NCBI GenBank assembly: GCA_016718315.1
Contig: JADKDV010000003.1
Location: forward strand, 62,001-126,000
DNA: 64,000 nt
Source of the DNA: Candidatus Obscuribacter sp.
Lineage (GTDB): Bacteria > Cyanobacteriota > Vampirovibrionia > Obscuribacterales > Obscuribacteraceae
Direction of reading: 5' to 3'
Shown here: piece by piece, positions 54,189 through 62,621 of the stretch
How the letters are laid out: the number at the start of each line of letters is the position of its first letter
Position numbering within the stretch: position 1 is the first letter of the stretch
The notes under the pieces: model-generated
Seen by the model: only the letters and a program-made list of their open reading frames with translations
What the model was told of the DNA's origin: nothing
Databases searched by the model: none
Program-made: the position numbers and the translations under genes

Positions 54189-55664
54189 TTACTTTTTAGC
54201 TGAGTCGCCCTGGACAATATTTACGATTTCAACAAAGGGTTTAAGATCGCCCTGTGCGTAGGATAGGGCTAGAAGTGAGCGCCAGACTTCAATCTGGGCT
54301 ACTGCATCTTCCACTTCTGCTTCCGCTAGAGCCTTTTCAGCCTGGGCCAGGGTGACCATATTGGTCAGTCCAGTGCTGTAGCGTTTTAATACTTTGATCT
54401 CACGTACCTTTGCTGTTTGCACCAGATTTGGTGTCTCTTCAGCTACCCGTTTTGATTGCGCAAGCATGATGCGCGCTCTGGCATCTTTCTTTTCGAGTAT
54501 TTGCATGGCCAGTTCAAAATCAGCTTTGGCCGCCTGTTCATTGGCAAATGCCATACGTTTTTGTTGTTTGAGGGGGAAGTATTCCATAACTGGAAAACTA
54601 AGTGAAACACCAATCATATAGTTGAAAACTTGAGGAAGTGCACCGCCGCCTACTGGTCTAATGGGATTGACTCCATCATTGCTGCCCTTGCCCCAGACTG
54701 ATGAGTTGAGCCACAGGTGCGGTCTGTAGGCTTTGTTTAGGACTTCTTCTTTGGCTCGCCATCTGTTGATTTCGGCAGTTTTGAGCAGCGCTATTGGATG
54801 GGACGAGAGGTCAAAAGGTCCAAATTGTTTGACTTCCATCGGGCTGCGCACGAGGGGATCTGAGACTATGTCGATGTCGGTAGCAGCTACACCCATTTTT
54901 TCAGCAAGATTGACCAGGGTCAGCCTGGCGTTCTTTTCGGCTTTAATCAGGGCGATTTTGGCTCTTGCCACTTCGTATTCCCAGTCTGCTGCTTCCACAC
55001 CGGGTTTCAGTCCTTCTGATACGAGTGTCTTAGCCCGTACATTGGCTGCTTCCATGTGCTCCAGAGCGGCCTGCATTGATTTGATAATTTGTTTGGCTGC
55101 GACTGCTTCCAAAAAGGCTTCGGCTGCATCAAAAGCCACATCCAGTCTGGTTAGGTTAAGATCGGCGCGGGCAGAGCGGGCATCGGCATAAGCAAAATTG
55201 TCATTGGCTTTGCGCAGACCACAATCAACCATGAGCCAGTTTAAGTTGAGACCTTGCAAGTTATTGACCAGAGGACGCATCGACGAGCGTTGTGATACAG
55301 GACCAGAGTCCACTGGCACTGTATCAAAGCCAGAGACGTTGTTCATGATTGTGCTGGCGACACGGTTGCCGGTGATGCCGGATTCCTGGATGTCGATATT
55401 GAGGTTGGGCAGATACTGAGTTTTGGCCAGAGAGACATTGGCCATCGATGCTCTCAATTTGAAATGTTTTTGAGCTATGGTGGGATAGTTGCGCACGGCA
55501 ATATCCACTGCTTCAGCGATGGTGATGGCGGCGGTGGGCTTGATTGGCTGAAACTGGAAATCAGGAATGTCAGTTTCGCGACCGGCGCAAAAGCAAGGTG
55601 CGGCAAAGTTAATTGAACTGATCAGAAGCAGGCTGAGACTGGCAAAAAGTTTTAAGGCACTCAT
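54189..55664 (-). CDS. TolC-like outer-membrane efflux channel
   Basis: About 491 residues. From the ATG encoding MSALKLFASLSLLL there is a Sec signal, then the OEP fold: helix pairs with ITIAEAVDIAVRNYPTIAQK near the N-terminus, LDVAFDAAEAFLEAVAAKQI in the middle, and AEKALAEAEVEDAVAQIEVW near the C-terminus. The first strand contains the usual PNLNIDIQESG. A longer frame to 55754 exists but would bury the signal. It is the first gene of the RND operon. Confidence 0.87.
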   Translation of the reverse strand: MSALKLFASLSLLLISSINFAAPCFCAGRETDIPDFQFQPIKPTAAITIAEAVDIAVRNYPTIAQKHFKLRASMANVSLAKTQYLPNLNIDIQESGITGNRVASTIMNNVSGFDTVPVDSGPVSQRSSMRPLVNNLQGLNLNWLMVDCGLRKANDNFAYADARSARADLNLTRLDVAFDAAEAFLEAVAAKQIIKSMQAALEHMEAANVRAKTLVSEGLKPGVEAADWEYEVARAKIALIKAEKNARLTLVNLAEKMGVAATDIDIVSDPLVRSPMEVKQFGPFDLSSHPIALLKTAEINRWRAKEEVLNKAYRPHLWLNSSVWGKGSNDGVNPIRPVGGGALPQVFNYMIGVSLSFPVMEYFPLKQQKRMAFANEQAAKADFELAMQILEKKDARARIMLAQSKRVAEETPNLVQTAKVREIKVLKRYSTGLTNMVTLAQAEKALAEAEVEDAVAQIEVWRSLLALSYAQGDLKPFVEIVNIVQGDSAKK

Positions 55665-55819
55665 AATCCAGCTCGATATCTCACTACTAATCAAGCAGGA
55701 ACTCGACAAGTCGTGCTGCATCTTGACAGGGCGCGGATGGGCGTAAAAAAACACATTGATGTGTTAACCTGGAAATTATATAACGCCTGATTGTTTCTCA
55801 TCTTTTTGTGGTCTCTTAA

Positions 55820-56446
55820 TTGCAAAAGCTGTTTGTTTTTTCATCATTGTTGTGGCTCATTGCCGCCCCTGTTTTTGCCCAAGACAAAGCAGCAATCGAC
55901 CATATGTTTGATCAGTTTGACCATGAAGCCTGGCATGATCCCTATTTTTTGCAGCGGGATGATGAGGCAAAGCGAGAGCGTGAAGCACGCGCTAAAAAGC
56001 TCAGAGAAGCTAATCAAGAGCAAGATGACAAAAAGGACAAGCCCAATAATGCCGGCTATCAGCCTGAAGATTTTGGTCCCGAAGACTTTAGAGATCTTGA
56101 TGTGGGCAAAGACATTTTTGAAAAGTTTTATATGGATCTCAAAAATTTTGACCACAAAGATGTTGTCCAAGTAGATGACGAGCCCTTTGCCAGACGCTAC
56201 ATGGATCAGTCAGAGGGCGATCACAGGCGGGATGACAAGGGTGAGCTTTTGTCACCAATTAGAGCCTCTCTCGGTCAAAAGCCCAATATCATTCAAGATT
56301 GGCCTGGTGACTGGGTGCCTGACAAACTAGACCCTATCGACAATGGTGGCTTTGCAGTCTCACCTGATAATGGCTCTCCTGTGCCTTATCGTCTCAATGG
56401 CCATGTTGATTTGCAGCGTGTCCGACCGTGGGACATCAATAACTAA
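55820..56446 (+). CDS. Secreted acidic hypothetical protein
   Basis: A 208-residue protein starting at TTG, with a signal peptide (LFVFSSLLWLIAAPVFA). The mature part is very charged (many D, K, E, R) and Pro-rich near the end, with a helical DEAKREREARAKKLREAN stretch. Family unknown. It is divergent from the tolC-like gene and convergent with the TPR gene; its stop touches the end of that gene. Probably periplasmic. Confidence 0.5.
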   Translation: MQKLFVFSSLLWLIAAPVFAQDKAAIDHMFDQFDHEAWHDPYFLQRDDEAKREREARAKKLREANQEQDDKKDKPNNAGYQPEDFGPEDFRDLDVGKDIFEKFYMDLKNFDHKDVVQVDDEPFARRYMDQSEGDHRRDDKGELLSPIRASLGQKPNIIQDWPGDWVPDKLDPIDNGGFAVSPDNGSPVPYRLNGHVDLQRVRPWDINN

Positions 56447-57916
56447 CTATTGCACTCTCAAAAGCTTCACGGCCAGTGCTTCTGTGGTGATGCTGCGGCT
56501 AATGGTATTGTATTTTTCGGCCTGGCTAGTTTGACCTAAGCTGCGTAAGACTCGCTCGTAATCTTTGAGAGTGGCTGCGGTAAAGAGGCTGCGCTCACCG
56601 GTGGCATGCAGTGTACTGTCGAGAGCATAAGCATAAAACGCGCTGGCGTCTTCTAATTTACCCTGGCAATAGCTGGCAAAGGCCAGCTCATTGAGTCTCT
56701 GGGCAATTTCTAGGGTTTGAGCAGCCAGCGGCACTGTATTTTTGCTGGCTAGTTCACCAATCAATGTAGGGGCTATATCAGCACTCTGTCTGGCTTGTTT
56801 TAGTAGGTCAAGCAAGGTACTCAGTCTTTGCGCTGCCACACTTTTGTTGCCGTAAATGGCAACATAGATAGCTAATGCACGCTCCAGCAGTGGCTGGGCT
56901 TGCTCGTAGCGACCTTGATTGACATAGACTGATGCTAGACCTTTGAGGTCGCGGGCAACGCTGGGATGGTTTGGACCCAGTGTTTTGATGTCGATGGCTA
57001 CCATCCGCTCCATATAATCTATGCCGCTGCTATTTAGCTGGTCAGTGCTGTTACCTTTGTCCCGGGCATTTTGTCTGGCGATTTCGTCTATCAGAGCATT
57101 GTCACCGTTTTGCTCTGGTATCACCACTGGTGCCGCCCCTGGCTGTGGCTTAAAGCTCAGGCTGACCTGGCTTTCAAAGCTAGACGGTGCCACTGCTCTA
57201 GTTGATGCCAGTGCCTGTACTTGATCTTTGAGTAATTCTGTTTGAAATTGTGAAACCATTATTTTGCTTGGACCAGTATAGTGCTGGCGCAAATCGAGAT
57301 AGTCGCTGAGCAAGGAGACAAGCTCGCTGGTATCTGACAGGGCTCTCTGGGCGAGTGTGAGGGTGAGAGCTTTGCGGTAACAGTCTTCGGCTTGTTGTAT
57401 AAGATTGGCCTTATAGCTTGCCAGTCCTAGATTATGCAAACAGAGAGCCTGTCTGGCTGAGTCACTTTTGCTGTCGAGCGCATCTATGTCGACAGCCCGC
57501 TGATAGAGCTTGACGGCTTTGAGATATTCACCGTCCATTTCCTGGACTTTGCCCAAAGCGATGAGTGTCGCAATCAAAAGCGGGCTGTTTTTACCATGTG
57601 CCTTTTGTAGCTGTTTTAGTGATTTTTTGTAGAGAGGTATGGACTCTTCGTTGATGTCTTCGATAGTCAGTATTTTAGCTAACTTATTTTGGCAGGTGAC
57701 AATATCGTCAATGTTGGTCGGCTTTGACTGGCGTGTTATTTTGAGCGCCTGGCGGTAGCATTCTTCAGCCTGAGGCAGTCTTTGCAATTTGAGTTGCAAG
57801 TCGCCCTGGTCGACAAATTCTTGCCAGCCATAGCCTGTCTCCGCCTGCGCGGGCGACACAAATAGAGCACTATATATAGTGGCACAGATGAGCAGTCGTG
57901 TGAGGCGCTTATGCAT
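56447..57916 (-). CDS. Secreted tetratricopeptide-repeat protein (kinesin-light-chain type)
   Basis: About 489 residues from the ATG encoding MHKRLTRLLICATIYSALF, a Sec signal cut near AQA-ET. TPR_12 repeats follow, for example ECYRQALKITRQSKPTNIDD, YKKSLKQLQKAHGKNSPLL, and LERALAIYVAIYGNKSVAAQ, in the same order as in the gene at 48118, with GWQEFVDQGDLQLKLQRL close to WRDVFERGQTDLGLQEL there. An upstream start would add ten residues before the signal. It is divergent from another TPR gene 100 bases away. Likely a surface or periplasmic scaffold. Confidence 0.83.
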   Translation of the reverse strand: MHKRLTRLLICATIYSALFVSPAQAETGYGWQEFVDQGDLQLKLQRLPQAEECYRQALKITRQSKPTNIDDIVTCQNKLAKILTIEDINEESIPLYKKSLKQLQKAHGKNSPLLIATLIALGKVQEMDGEYLKAVKLYQRAVDIDALDSKSDSARQALCLHNLGLASYKANLIQQAEDCYRKALTLTLAQRALSDTSELVSLLSDYLDLRQHYTGPSKIMVSQFQTELLKDQVQALASTRAVAPSSFESQVSLSFKPQPGAAPVVIPEQNGDNALIDEIARQNARDKGNSTDQLNSSGIDYMERMVAIDIKTLGPNHPSVARDLKGLASVYVNQGRYEQAQPLLERALAIYVAIYGNKSVAAQRLSTLLDLLKQARQSADIAPTLIGELASKNTVPLAAQTLEIAQRLNELAFASYCQGKLEDASAFYAYALDSTLHATGERSLFTAATLKDYERVLRSLGQTSQAEKYNTISRSITTEALAVKLLRVQ

Positions 57917-58015
57917 ATCGTTGTCAGCATAACATCTTGGATTCAATTCTTTTACTTGGCAAGTGTGACATCCTGGCTCTCAGGGGTTATCATGACTGTC
58001 TTTTATGGATGTCCT

Positions 58016-58612
58016 ATGCTCAAAAATTTGTTAGTGACCAGCTCTCTGCTTTTTGCAATTTTGCCCACCCTGGCTCAAGCACCGCAGGGTTATGGTTTTC
58101 CTGGTCGGGGCAATGCCTCGGACTGGAGCGATGCTTTGCCTTATTACAATCTTGGCAATAAATATTTAGAAAGTGGGCGCTATGACGAGGCGATTGATAG
58201 CTTCCATGCTGCTTGCGCTCGCTATGACCAGGATGCTGACTTTTATATCAATCTGGGCGTGGCCTATCGCAAGGTAGATGACTATCAAAGTGCTGAGCAG
58301 GCCTTTACCCGGGCCCTTAGCATCAACGACAAAGACTGGATGACCTGGAGCAATCTCGGCAATGCTTTGCTCAAGCAAAAAAAACTCAAAGAAACAATCG
58401 CTGCTTTTAACCGCAGTCTCAAATGCAAGCCGCCGGCTAAAGAAAAGGCCGCTATGGAAAAAGACATAGCTGATATCAATAAAATCATCAGCATGACTCA
58501 GCCTCCTCCACCTCAGAGGACCATCAAAAAAACTCCGGCAGTGCAGCCACCAGCAGTCAAAAAAACAGGCACAGCAAAAGACGTATCAGGCTGGGATGAA
58601 CTTTTAAAATAG
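58016..58612 (+). CDS. Small secreted TPR protein
   Basis: About 198 residues. The ATG encoding MLKNLLVTSSLLFAILP gives a signal peptide (cleavage near AQA-PQ), then three TPR units of the classical kind: YYNLGNKYLESGRYDEAIDS, FYINLGVAYRKVDDYQSAEQ, and TWSNLGNALLKQKKLKETIA, and a Lys/Pro-rich tail. A frame reaching back to 57911 lacks a signal in the right place. A clear terminator follows. It shares an upstream region with the divergent TPR gene. Confidence 0.75.
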   Translation: MLKNLLVTSSLLFAILPTLAQAPQGYGFPGRGNASDWSDALPYYNLGNKYLESGRYDEAIDSFHAACARYDQDADFYINLGVAYRKVDDYQSAEQAFTRALSINDKDWMTWSNLGNALLKQKKLKETIAAFNRSLKCKPPAKEKAAMEKDIADINKIISMTQPPPPQRTIKKTPAVQPPAVKKTGTAKDVSGWDELLK

Positions 58613-58614
58613 GC

Positions 58615-58662
58615 AAAGAAAGAGAGAGCAGTGACTGGCAATGCTCTCTCTTTCTTTTTTTT
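58615..58662 (+). terminator. Rho-independent terminator after the small TPR gene
   Basis: AAAGAAAGAGAGAGCA pairs with TGCTCTCTCTTTCTTT around an 11-base loop, and the last arm runs on into a T8 tract. This is a strong intrinsic terminator on the plus strand, directly after the stop. The same hairpin may also help end the convergent FHA gene. Confidence 0.9.
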
Positions 58663-58669
58663 ATTGCTT

Positions 58670-60772
58670 TTAAGCTGACAATAGTGAGCTTAATTTATTG
58701 GTTGGTGCATCATCTTTTTCGACCGAATCAGATGCGCCGGGCTCCAAATCGTAGCCATCGAGCCAGCCATTAGAATGAGCTACGGCAGAGCGCAGCACTT
58801 CTGGTTTGGCGTCTCCCAGAGCAACCTCTTTGTAGAGAGCTAGAAGCTGGAGTGTGGTCATCAGGCAGACATTCTTTTTGTTGGCATAATCAGCCAACTC
58901 GACGTCTTCTGCTGAGGTACCACCGGCCTGGGGTGGTCCGTCTCCAATTTTGCTAACAATCAAGATACCTTTAGGTTCAACACCTTTTTCGCACCAGTAG
59001 CGAGTCTGCGAAATCGACAATTGACCCAGGTGAGAGCGCTCGGCTTGAGTGGTGGTCCAAATGACACGAGCGATACAGACTTGTTTGTCATCAAATTCCA
59101 GTCTCAGCTCGTGTTTATCTTCAGCGGAGATGGTGACTTTCCAGCCCAACAGACCCAGTACTTTGCCGCTCGCTTCCACAAGCTCGTCACCGGTGGTGGT
59201 GAGCAATGTGTTGCGGATACCGCGTGTAAGAGCAACGCGGGTTTCGACATCGCGAATTTTTTGTTGAGCTAATTTGACCTGGTCATTAAGCTCATCAAGC
59301 TCTTTGTTTAGTTTGCCTATCTCATCTGAGAAGTATTTTTTACACCAATCTGGCACTTCAATCGCCCCCGCTGTAGCATTAGTTAAAATCGCACTATCAA
59401 GTTCGATACCCCTGGTCACCGCTTCTACAGGCTCTTCAGCCTTAGCAGGTTGGCTTGCGACCGATGTTTCCTCGCCCATCCTTTCAGGGCTTTGAGTGGC
59501 CTGGACTTCATCTGCTTTGGCAGAGGCAAGATCTTTGGCTTCCTCAATGGAGTTTCCTACAGAAATCTCTCCAGTTTGCGATTGTTCTTTGATCGCATCT
59601 TTTTCTGATTTCTCCTGATCAGATTTCTCCTCATCAGATTTTTCTGTATCAGAATTTTCGTGGGCAGAACTCTCAGGCTCTTTTTCGGGTTCAGATTTTT
59701 CTGCTTCTTCTGCTTCAGATTTTGCTGATTCTTGTGGCACTGGCTCAGCTTCGACTACCGGTGCAGCTTCGATTGAAGCAGTGGTTTTACCGTTTGTATT
59801 TTCTTCTTTGAGCATATCTGCAAGCCCACCCAGTCCGCTTTTTTCGGTGCTGTCGTTGTCGCTTGCCGCCAGTAGATTGCCCAGGGCAATCTTAGGTGGT
59901 TCGATTACTTTCTCTTTGGGCTTTTCTGCCTCTTCTACTTCAGCAGTTTCTTCTTTGGCAGTTTGCTGCAAAGATTCTTCAGGCTGAGTGGGAGATGGCA
60001 TAGCCTCGATAGTTACTGTGTCGCTTGGTTTGTTTAAAATGCGCTGAGGGAATTTATCAGCACCCTCTTTTGCACTACCGGCAGTGGCATTGGCTTCGTC
60101 GTCGCTTTCTGAAGCGGCTTCGATTTCTGCCATAAGTTCTTTGTCACGGGCTGCTAGCTTGGCTTTTACGTCGTCTTCGCCGTTATCTTTACCGCTATCT
60201 TCTTGCAGTGGTTGCAAAAGCGAAGCCAGTGATGCTTTGGGAGCAGCTTTTTCTTCGATTTGGATAGAGTTGGCAGCTTGTTCGAGCTTGTCCATCAGGT
60301 TGGCATCGGGCTTAGCCATTTCCTGTGTATGCTCTCTGGCACCAGGAGTGGGCTTGTCGCCTTCTTTGGGGGTCTTGAGTTCAACCGCTTTGGCTTCTTC
60401 TTGACCTTCAATGGCGCTTGGTTTAGGTGAGCTGTCTTCGCCTTTTTCGCTTTGTGACTCGACAACAAACCAAAAAAGCGAAACCCCTACTTTAAGTACA
60501 TCGCCGTCTTTGATTGGCTCAGGAGAAGTCAGAGCATTGCCATTGAGAAATGTGCCATGTCTGCTTTTGGCATCCTGGACTGTGAATTCGTCATTGTCCA
60601 GGCTGATAATAAAATGAAACCGCGAGATCGACTGGTCGCCACTGATGACGATGTCATTAAGATCATCCCGTCCAACGCGACATCTGGGCGTTGCTACCGG
60701 AATTTTCCGGTTGGATACCAGGTCGACGAGAAATGCAGTTGGAGTCTTTGGTCCGTCTTGGTTGTTTTCCAT
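58670..60772 (-). CDS. FHA-domain protein with long acidic linker and C-terminal nuclease-like fold
   Basis: A 700-residue soluble protein. The FHA domain (about 10-105) has GRDDLNDI, the Ser in SISRFHF and the Asn in GTFLNG, so it should bind phosphothreonine. A 350-residue acidic linker of S, E, K and A follows. A coiled coil (about 495-530) leads to a mixed alpha/beta domain (540-680) with GLLGWKVTISAEDK, LRLEFDDKQVCIARVIW and GILIVSKIGD. That looks like the restriction-endonuclease-like fold, but the catalytic E-x-K is not clear. A Ser/Thr kinase is present in the window (7282), so phospho-signalling is plausible. The short FHA gene upstream is a paralogue of its head. Confidence 0.75.
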   Translation of the reverse strand: MENNQDGPKTPTAFLVDLVSNRKIPVATPRCRVGRDDLNDIVISGDQSISRFHFIISLDNDEFTVQDAKSRHGTFLNGNALTSPEPIKDGDVLKVGVSLFWFVVESQSEKGEDSSPKPSAIEGQEEAKAVELKTPKEGDKPTPGAREHTQEMAKPDANLMDKLEQAANSIQIEEKAAPKASLASLLQPLQEDSGKDNGEDDVKAKLAARDKELMAEIEAASESDDEANATAGSAKEGADKFPQRILNKPSDTVTIEAMPSPTQPEESLQQTAKEETAEVEEAEKPKEKVIEPPKIALGNLLAASDNDSTEKSGLGGLADMLKEENTNGKTTASIEAAPVVEAEPVPQESAKSEAEEAEKSEPEKEPESSAHENSDTEKSDEEKSDQEKSEKDAIKEQSQTGEISVGNSIEEAKDLASAKADEVQATQSPERMGEETSVASQPAKAEEPVEAVTRGIELDSAILTNATAGAIEVPDWCKKYFSDEIGKLNKELDELNDQVKLAQQKIRDVETRVALTRGIRNTLLTTTGDELVEASGKVLGLLGWKVTISAEDKHELRLEFDDKQVCIARVIWTTTQAERSHLGQLSISQTRYWCEKGVEPKGILIVSKIGDGPPQAGGTSAEDVELADYANKKNVCLMTTLQLLALYKEVALGDAKPEVLRSAVAHSNGWLDGYDLEPGASDSVEKDDAPTNKLSSLLSA

Positions 60773-60936
60773 CGTGCTGCTTTCAGGGCCGAAAAAAGAA
60801 TTTTACTATAAGAATGTTCCACGGGAAGTGGAATATAAACACCCCGGCGCACTTGTGAACAAGCACTTCTGTATTATCAGTCGCACCCCGGTGTCTAATT
60901 GAGATTAGCAGGTACTGTGCTAATTTGTGGAATTTT

Positions 60937-61329
60937 TCAGGATTTTTTGCCAGTCAGCCACTGGTTTAATTTCTGGAAGATATTAATTTTGTCCTGAGGC
61001 TTTTGTCTGACTTGCTCCTCTGCACTTGACGAGTCTTCTAATGCAAACCAGAACAGTGAGTAACCTATTTTAATTACTGCTCCATCTTTAAGTACCAGAG
61101 GTGAGAGCAAAGCTTGACCATCGACAAAAGTGTCTTTTTTACTGTCCATGTCTTCGATTGAGTACTGTTCGCCATTAAAACTAATACTGAACTGAAACCT
61201 AGCTATGGATTGATCGCCATCGAGCACGATGTCATTGAGCCGGTCGCGACCTACTCGGCACTTGGGCACAGTGATGGGCAGTTTTTTATTGTTTGTCAGG
61301 TCAACTAAAAAGGCGGTTTTGTCGCTCAT
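60937..61329 (-). CDS. Short FHA-domain protein with degenerate ligand site
   Basis: A 130-residue copy of the FHA domain at 58670: TAFLVDLTNNKKLPITVPKC matches TAFLVDLVSNRKIPVATPRC. GRDRLNDI is kept, but the His in SISRFHF is Gln here (SIARFQF) and the Asn in FLNG is Asp (FVDG). Those residues help hold the phosphopeptide, so binding may be weak or altered. It lies 164 bases upstream of the larger FHA gene on the same strand and 15 bases after the secreted gene at 61345, so all three may form one unit. Confidence 0.75.
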   Translation of the reverse strand: MSDKTAFLVDLTNNKKLPITVPKCRVGRDRLNDIVLDGDQSIARFQFSISFNGEQYSIEDMDSKKDTFVDGQALLSPLVLKDGAVIKIGYSLFWFALEDSSSAEEQVRQKPQDKINIFQKLNQWLTGKKS

Positions 61330-61344
61330 TTTGACTCAAATTCC

Positions 61345-61965
61345 CTAGCGGCCCAGTGCTTGAGCAATATCTTCGCTAAGTGTGCTGGCCACTTCTGGGA
61401 TTTGTTCTTCGGTAAAGACAGTAACTATTGAACGGCCCCTAGTGGCTTTGATCTTCTTATAAAATTTCTTGTTGGTGATTTTCCAGAGCGGTGCGGCATC
61501 GGCGGCACTGGTGGGGATTAGTTTGACCGTCAAAAACATGACGTATTTGTCGTGCATAACGGTATTGCCATCAAATTCCAGTCTGTCTACATTGCCATCC
61601 ACGATATAGGCGGCATTGAGCTTTTTGGCCAGTTCACTGTTGCGTTTGCTCTTGTCTGCCGAGGCAGCCAGACCGATTTCATCAAGACCTTTCTTCATTT
61701 CTTCTTCAGTGACCACAAGCTGTCCCAGTTTGATTGTCAGTTTGCGGGCCAGAGCATCGCTCAGTCGCGCTGGTAGGGGGCTCAGCTCATCTTTGGAGGG
61801 AGCGCTCATACCGGTTTTTGCTTTCCAGAGGATGTCCGGGTCGATGCTGACAGTGTTGGGACCGCTAAATGGCATCACTATAAGTTTGTCAGCCGCCCAG
61901 GAAGGTTGGCAGCTGGTCGCTACCATCAGCAGTAAGGCAGACACGGTTAGTTTTAGCTTAATCAT
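61345..61965 (-). CDS. Secreted hypothetical protein upstream of the FHA genes
   Basis: A 206-residue protein with a Sec signal (LTVSALLLMVATSCQPSWA). The Cys at residue 19 is near a lipobox-like ATSC, so it may be lipid-anchored instead. The mature part looks like a CsgG-type periplasmic alpha/beta domain: LIVMPFSG, then LSDALARKLTIKLGQLVVTEEEM, then LNAAYIVDGNVDRLEFDGN. Family placement is a guess. It is the first gene on its strand before the short FHA gene. Confidence 0.55.
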   Translation of the reverse strand: MIKLKLTVSALLLMVATSCQPSWAADKLIVMPFSGPNTVSIDPDILWKAKTGMSAPSKDELSPLPARLSDALARKLTIKLGQLVVTEEEMKKGLDEIGLAASADKSKRNSELAKKLNAAYIVDGNVDRLEFDGNTVMHDKYVMFLTVKLIPTSAADAAPLWKITNKKFYKKIKATRGRSIVTVFTEEQIPEVASTLSEDIAQALGR

Positions 61966-62062
61966 ATAGATCCTTCCTCAGGCGTTAGAGCTGTAGGATA
62001 CATGAAAATGTCTGGAGTGCTCCGGGCGAATTGTGAACAAGTGTTAACTGGCAAGTAATTGC

Positions 62063-62090
62063 TTGACAGCTTCTTGTGGGTAAATATTGC
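62063..62090 (+). promoter_or_regulatory. Candidate sigma-70-like promoter for the gene at 62132
   Basis: TTGACA is a perfect -35 box, followed after 16 bases by TATTGC (four of six -10 bases). It is about 40 bases before the start codon and well placed. Confidence 0.45.
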
Positions 62091-62131
62091 TAGAGCGCTA
62101 TTAATAAGACAAGCGTTAAGTGGAGTTGATA

Positions 62132-62608
62132 ATGACTGAACCTGCAGACGCCCCAGCTCATGCCATAAACGAGGGTTTTGGACTGACCTTTATGGAATAT
62201 CTCAAGACCCTGCCCTGGTGTAAACAGGAGCATGGTTCGCTTGTGGCAGTTCATAAGCTGACTTCGGAAGTAATCGAAGCAGTAAGAGAGCACGAAGTGA
62301 AATTGCATCCGGGTGGCATGGTGGTCAAACTGCCTCGCTCGGTCTTGATGAATTTGCAAAAGCATTGTGATGATGGTCAGCCTCTGCCAGCGGTGTTGGT
62401 TTTTAAAGCTGAAGGCGTAGACATATGGTTCCGTCGCACTAAGCCCGATGAGTTTCCTTTTGATACCTGGAATGATCCGGCCGCTCTCACAATTGAGAGA
62501 GAATCAGCTTTTGTGCCATTGGCTAGTCTGGGTGGCGAAGCTGCACCGTTTTACAAAGAGATGCTTGGTAAGGCCAACGCCTGCCCGGCTATGATGCCCG
62601 CCTACTAA
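62132..62608 (+). CDS. Hypothetical cytoplasmic protein
   Basis: A 158-residue soluble protein, from the ATG encoding MTEPADAPAH with GGAG six bases upstream (a longer GTG start adds only four residues). It has no signal or membrane segment. Segments LHPGGMVVKLPRSVLMNLQK and AVLVFKAEGVDIWFRRTKPD suggest a small alpha/beta fold, not recognised. A perfect -35 box lies upstream. It is convergent with the gene at 62615. Confidence 0.55.
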   Translation: MTEPADAPAHAINEGFGLTFMEYLKTLPWCKQEHGSLVAVHKLTSEVIEAVREHEVKLHPGGMVVKLPRSVLMNLQKHCDDGQPLPAVLVFKAEGVDIWFRRTKPDEFPFDTWNDPAALTIERESAFVPLASLGGEAAPFYKEMLGKANACPAMMPAY

Positions 62609-62621
62609 AACAAATTAGTAG
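62602..62621. terminator. Small inverted repeat between convergent genes
   Basis: CTACTAA and TTAGTAG, which hold the stop codons of both convergent genes, form seven-base arms around a six-base loop. There is no U-run, so it is at best a weak terminator. Confidence 0.3.
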
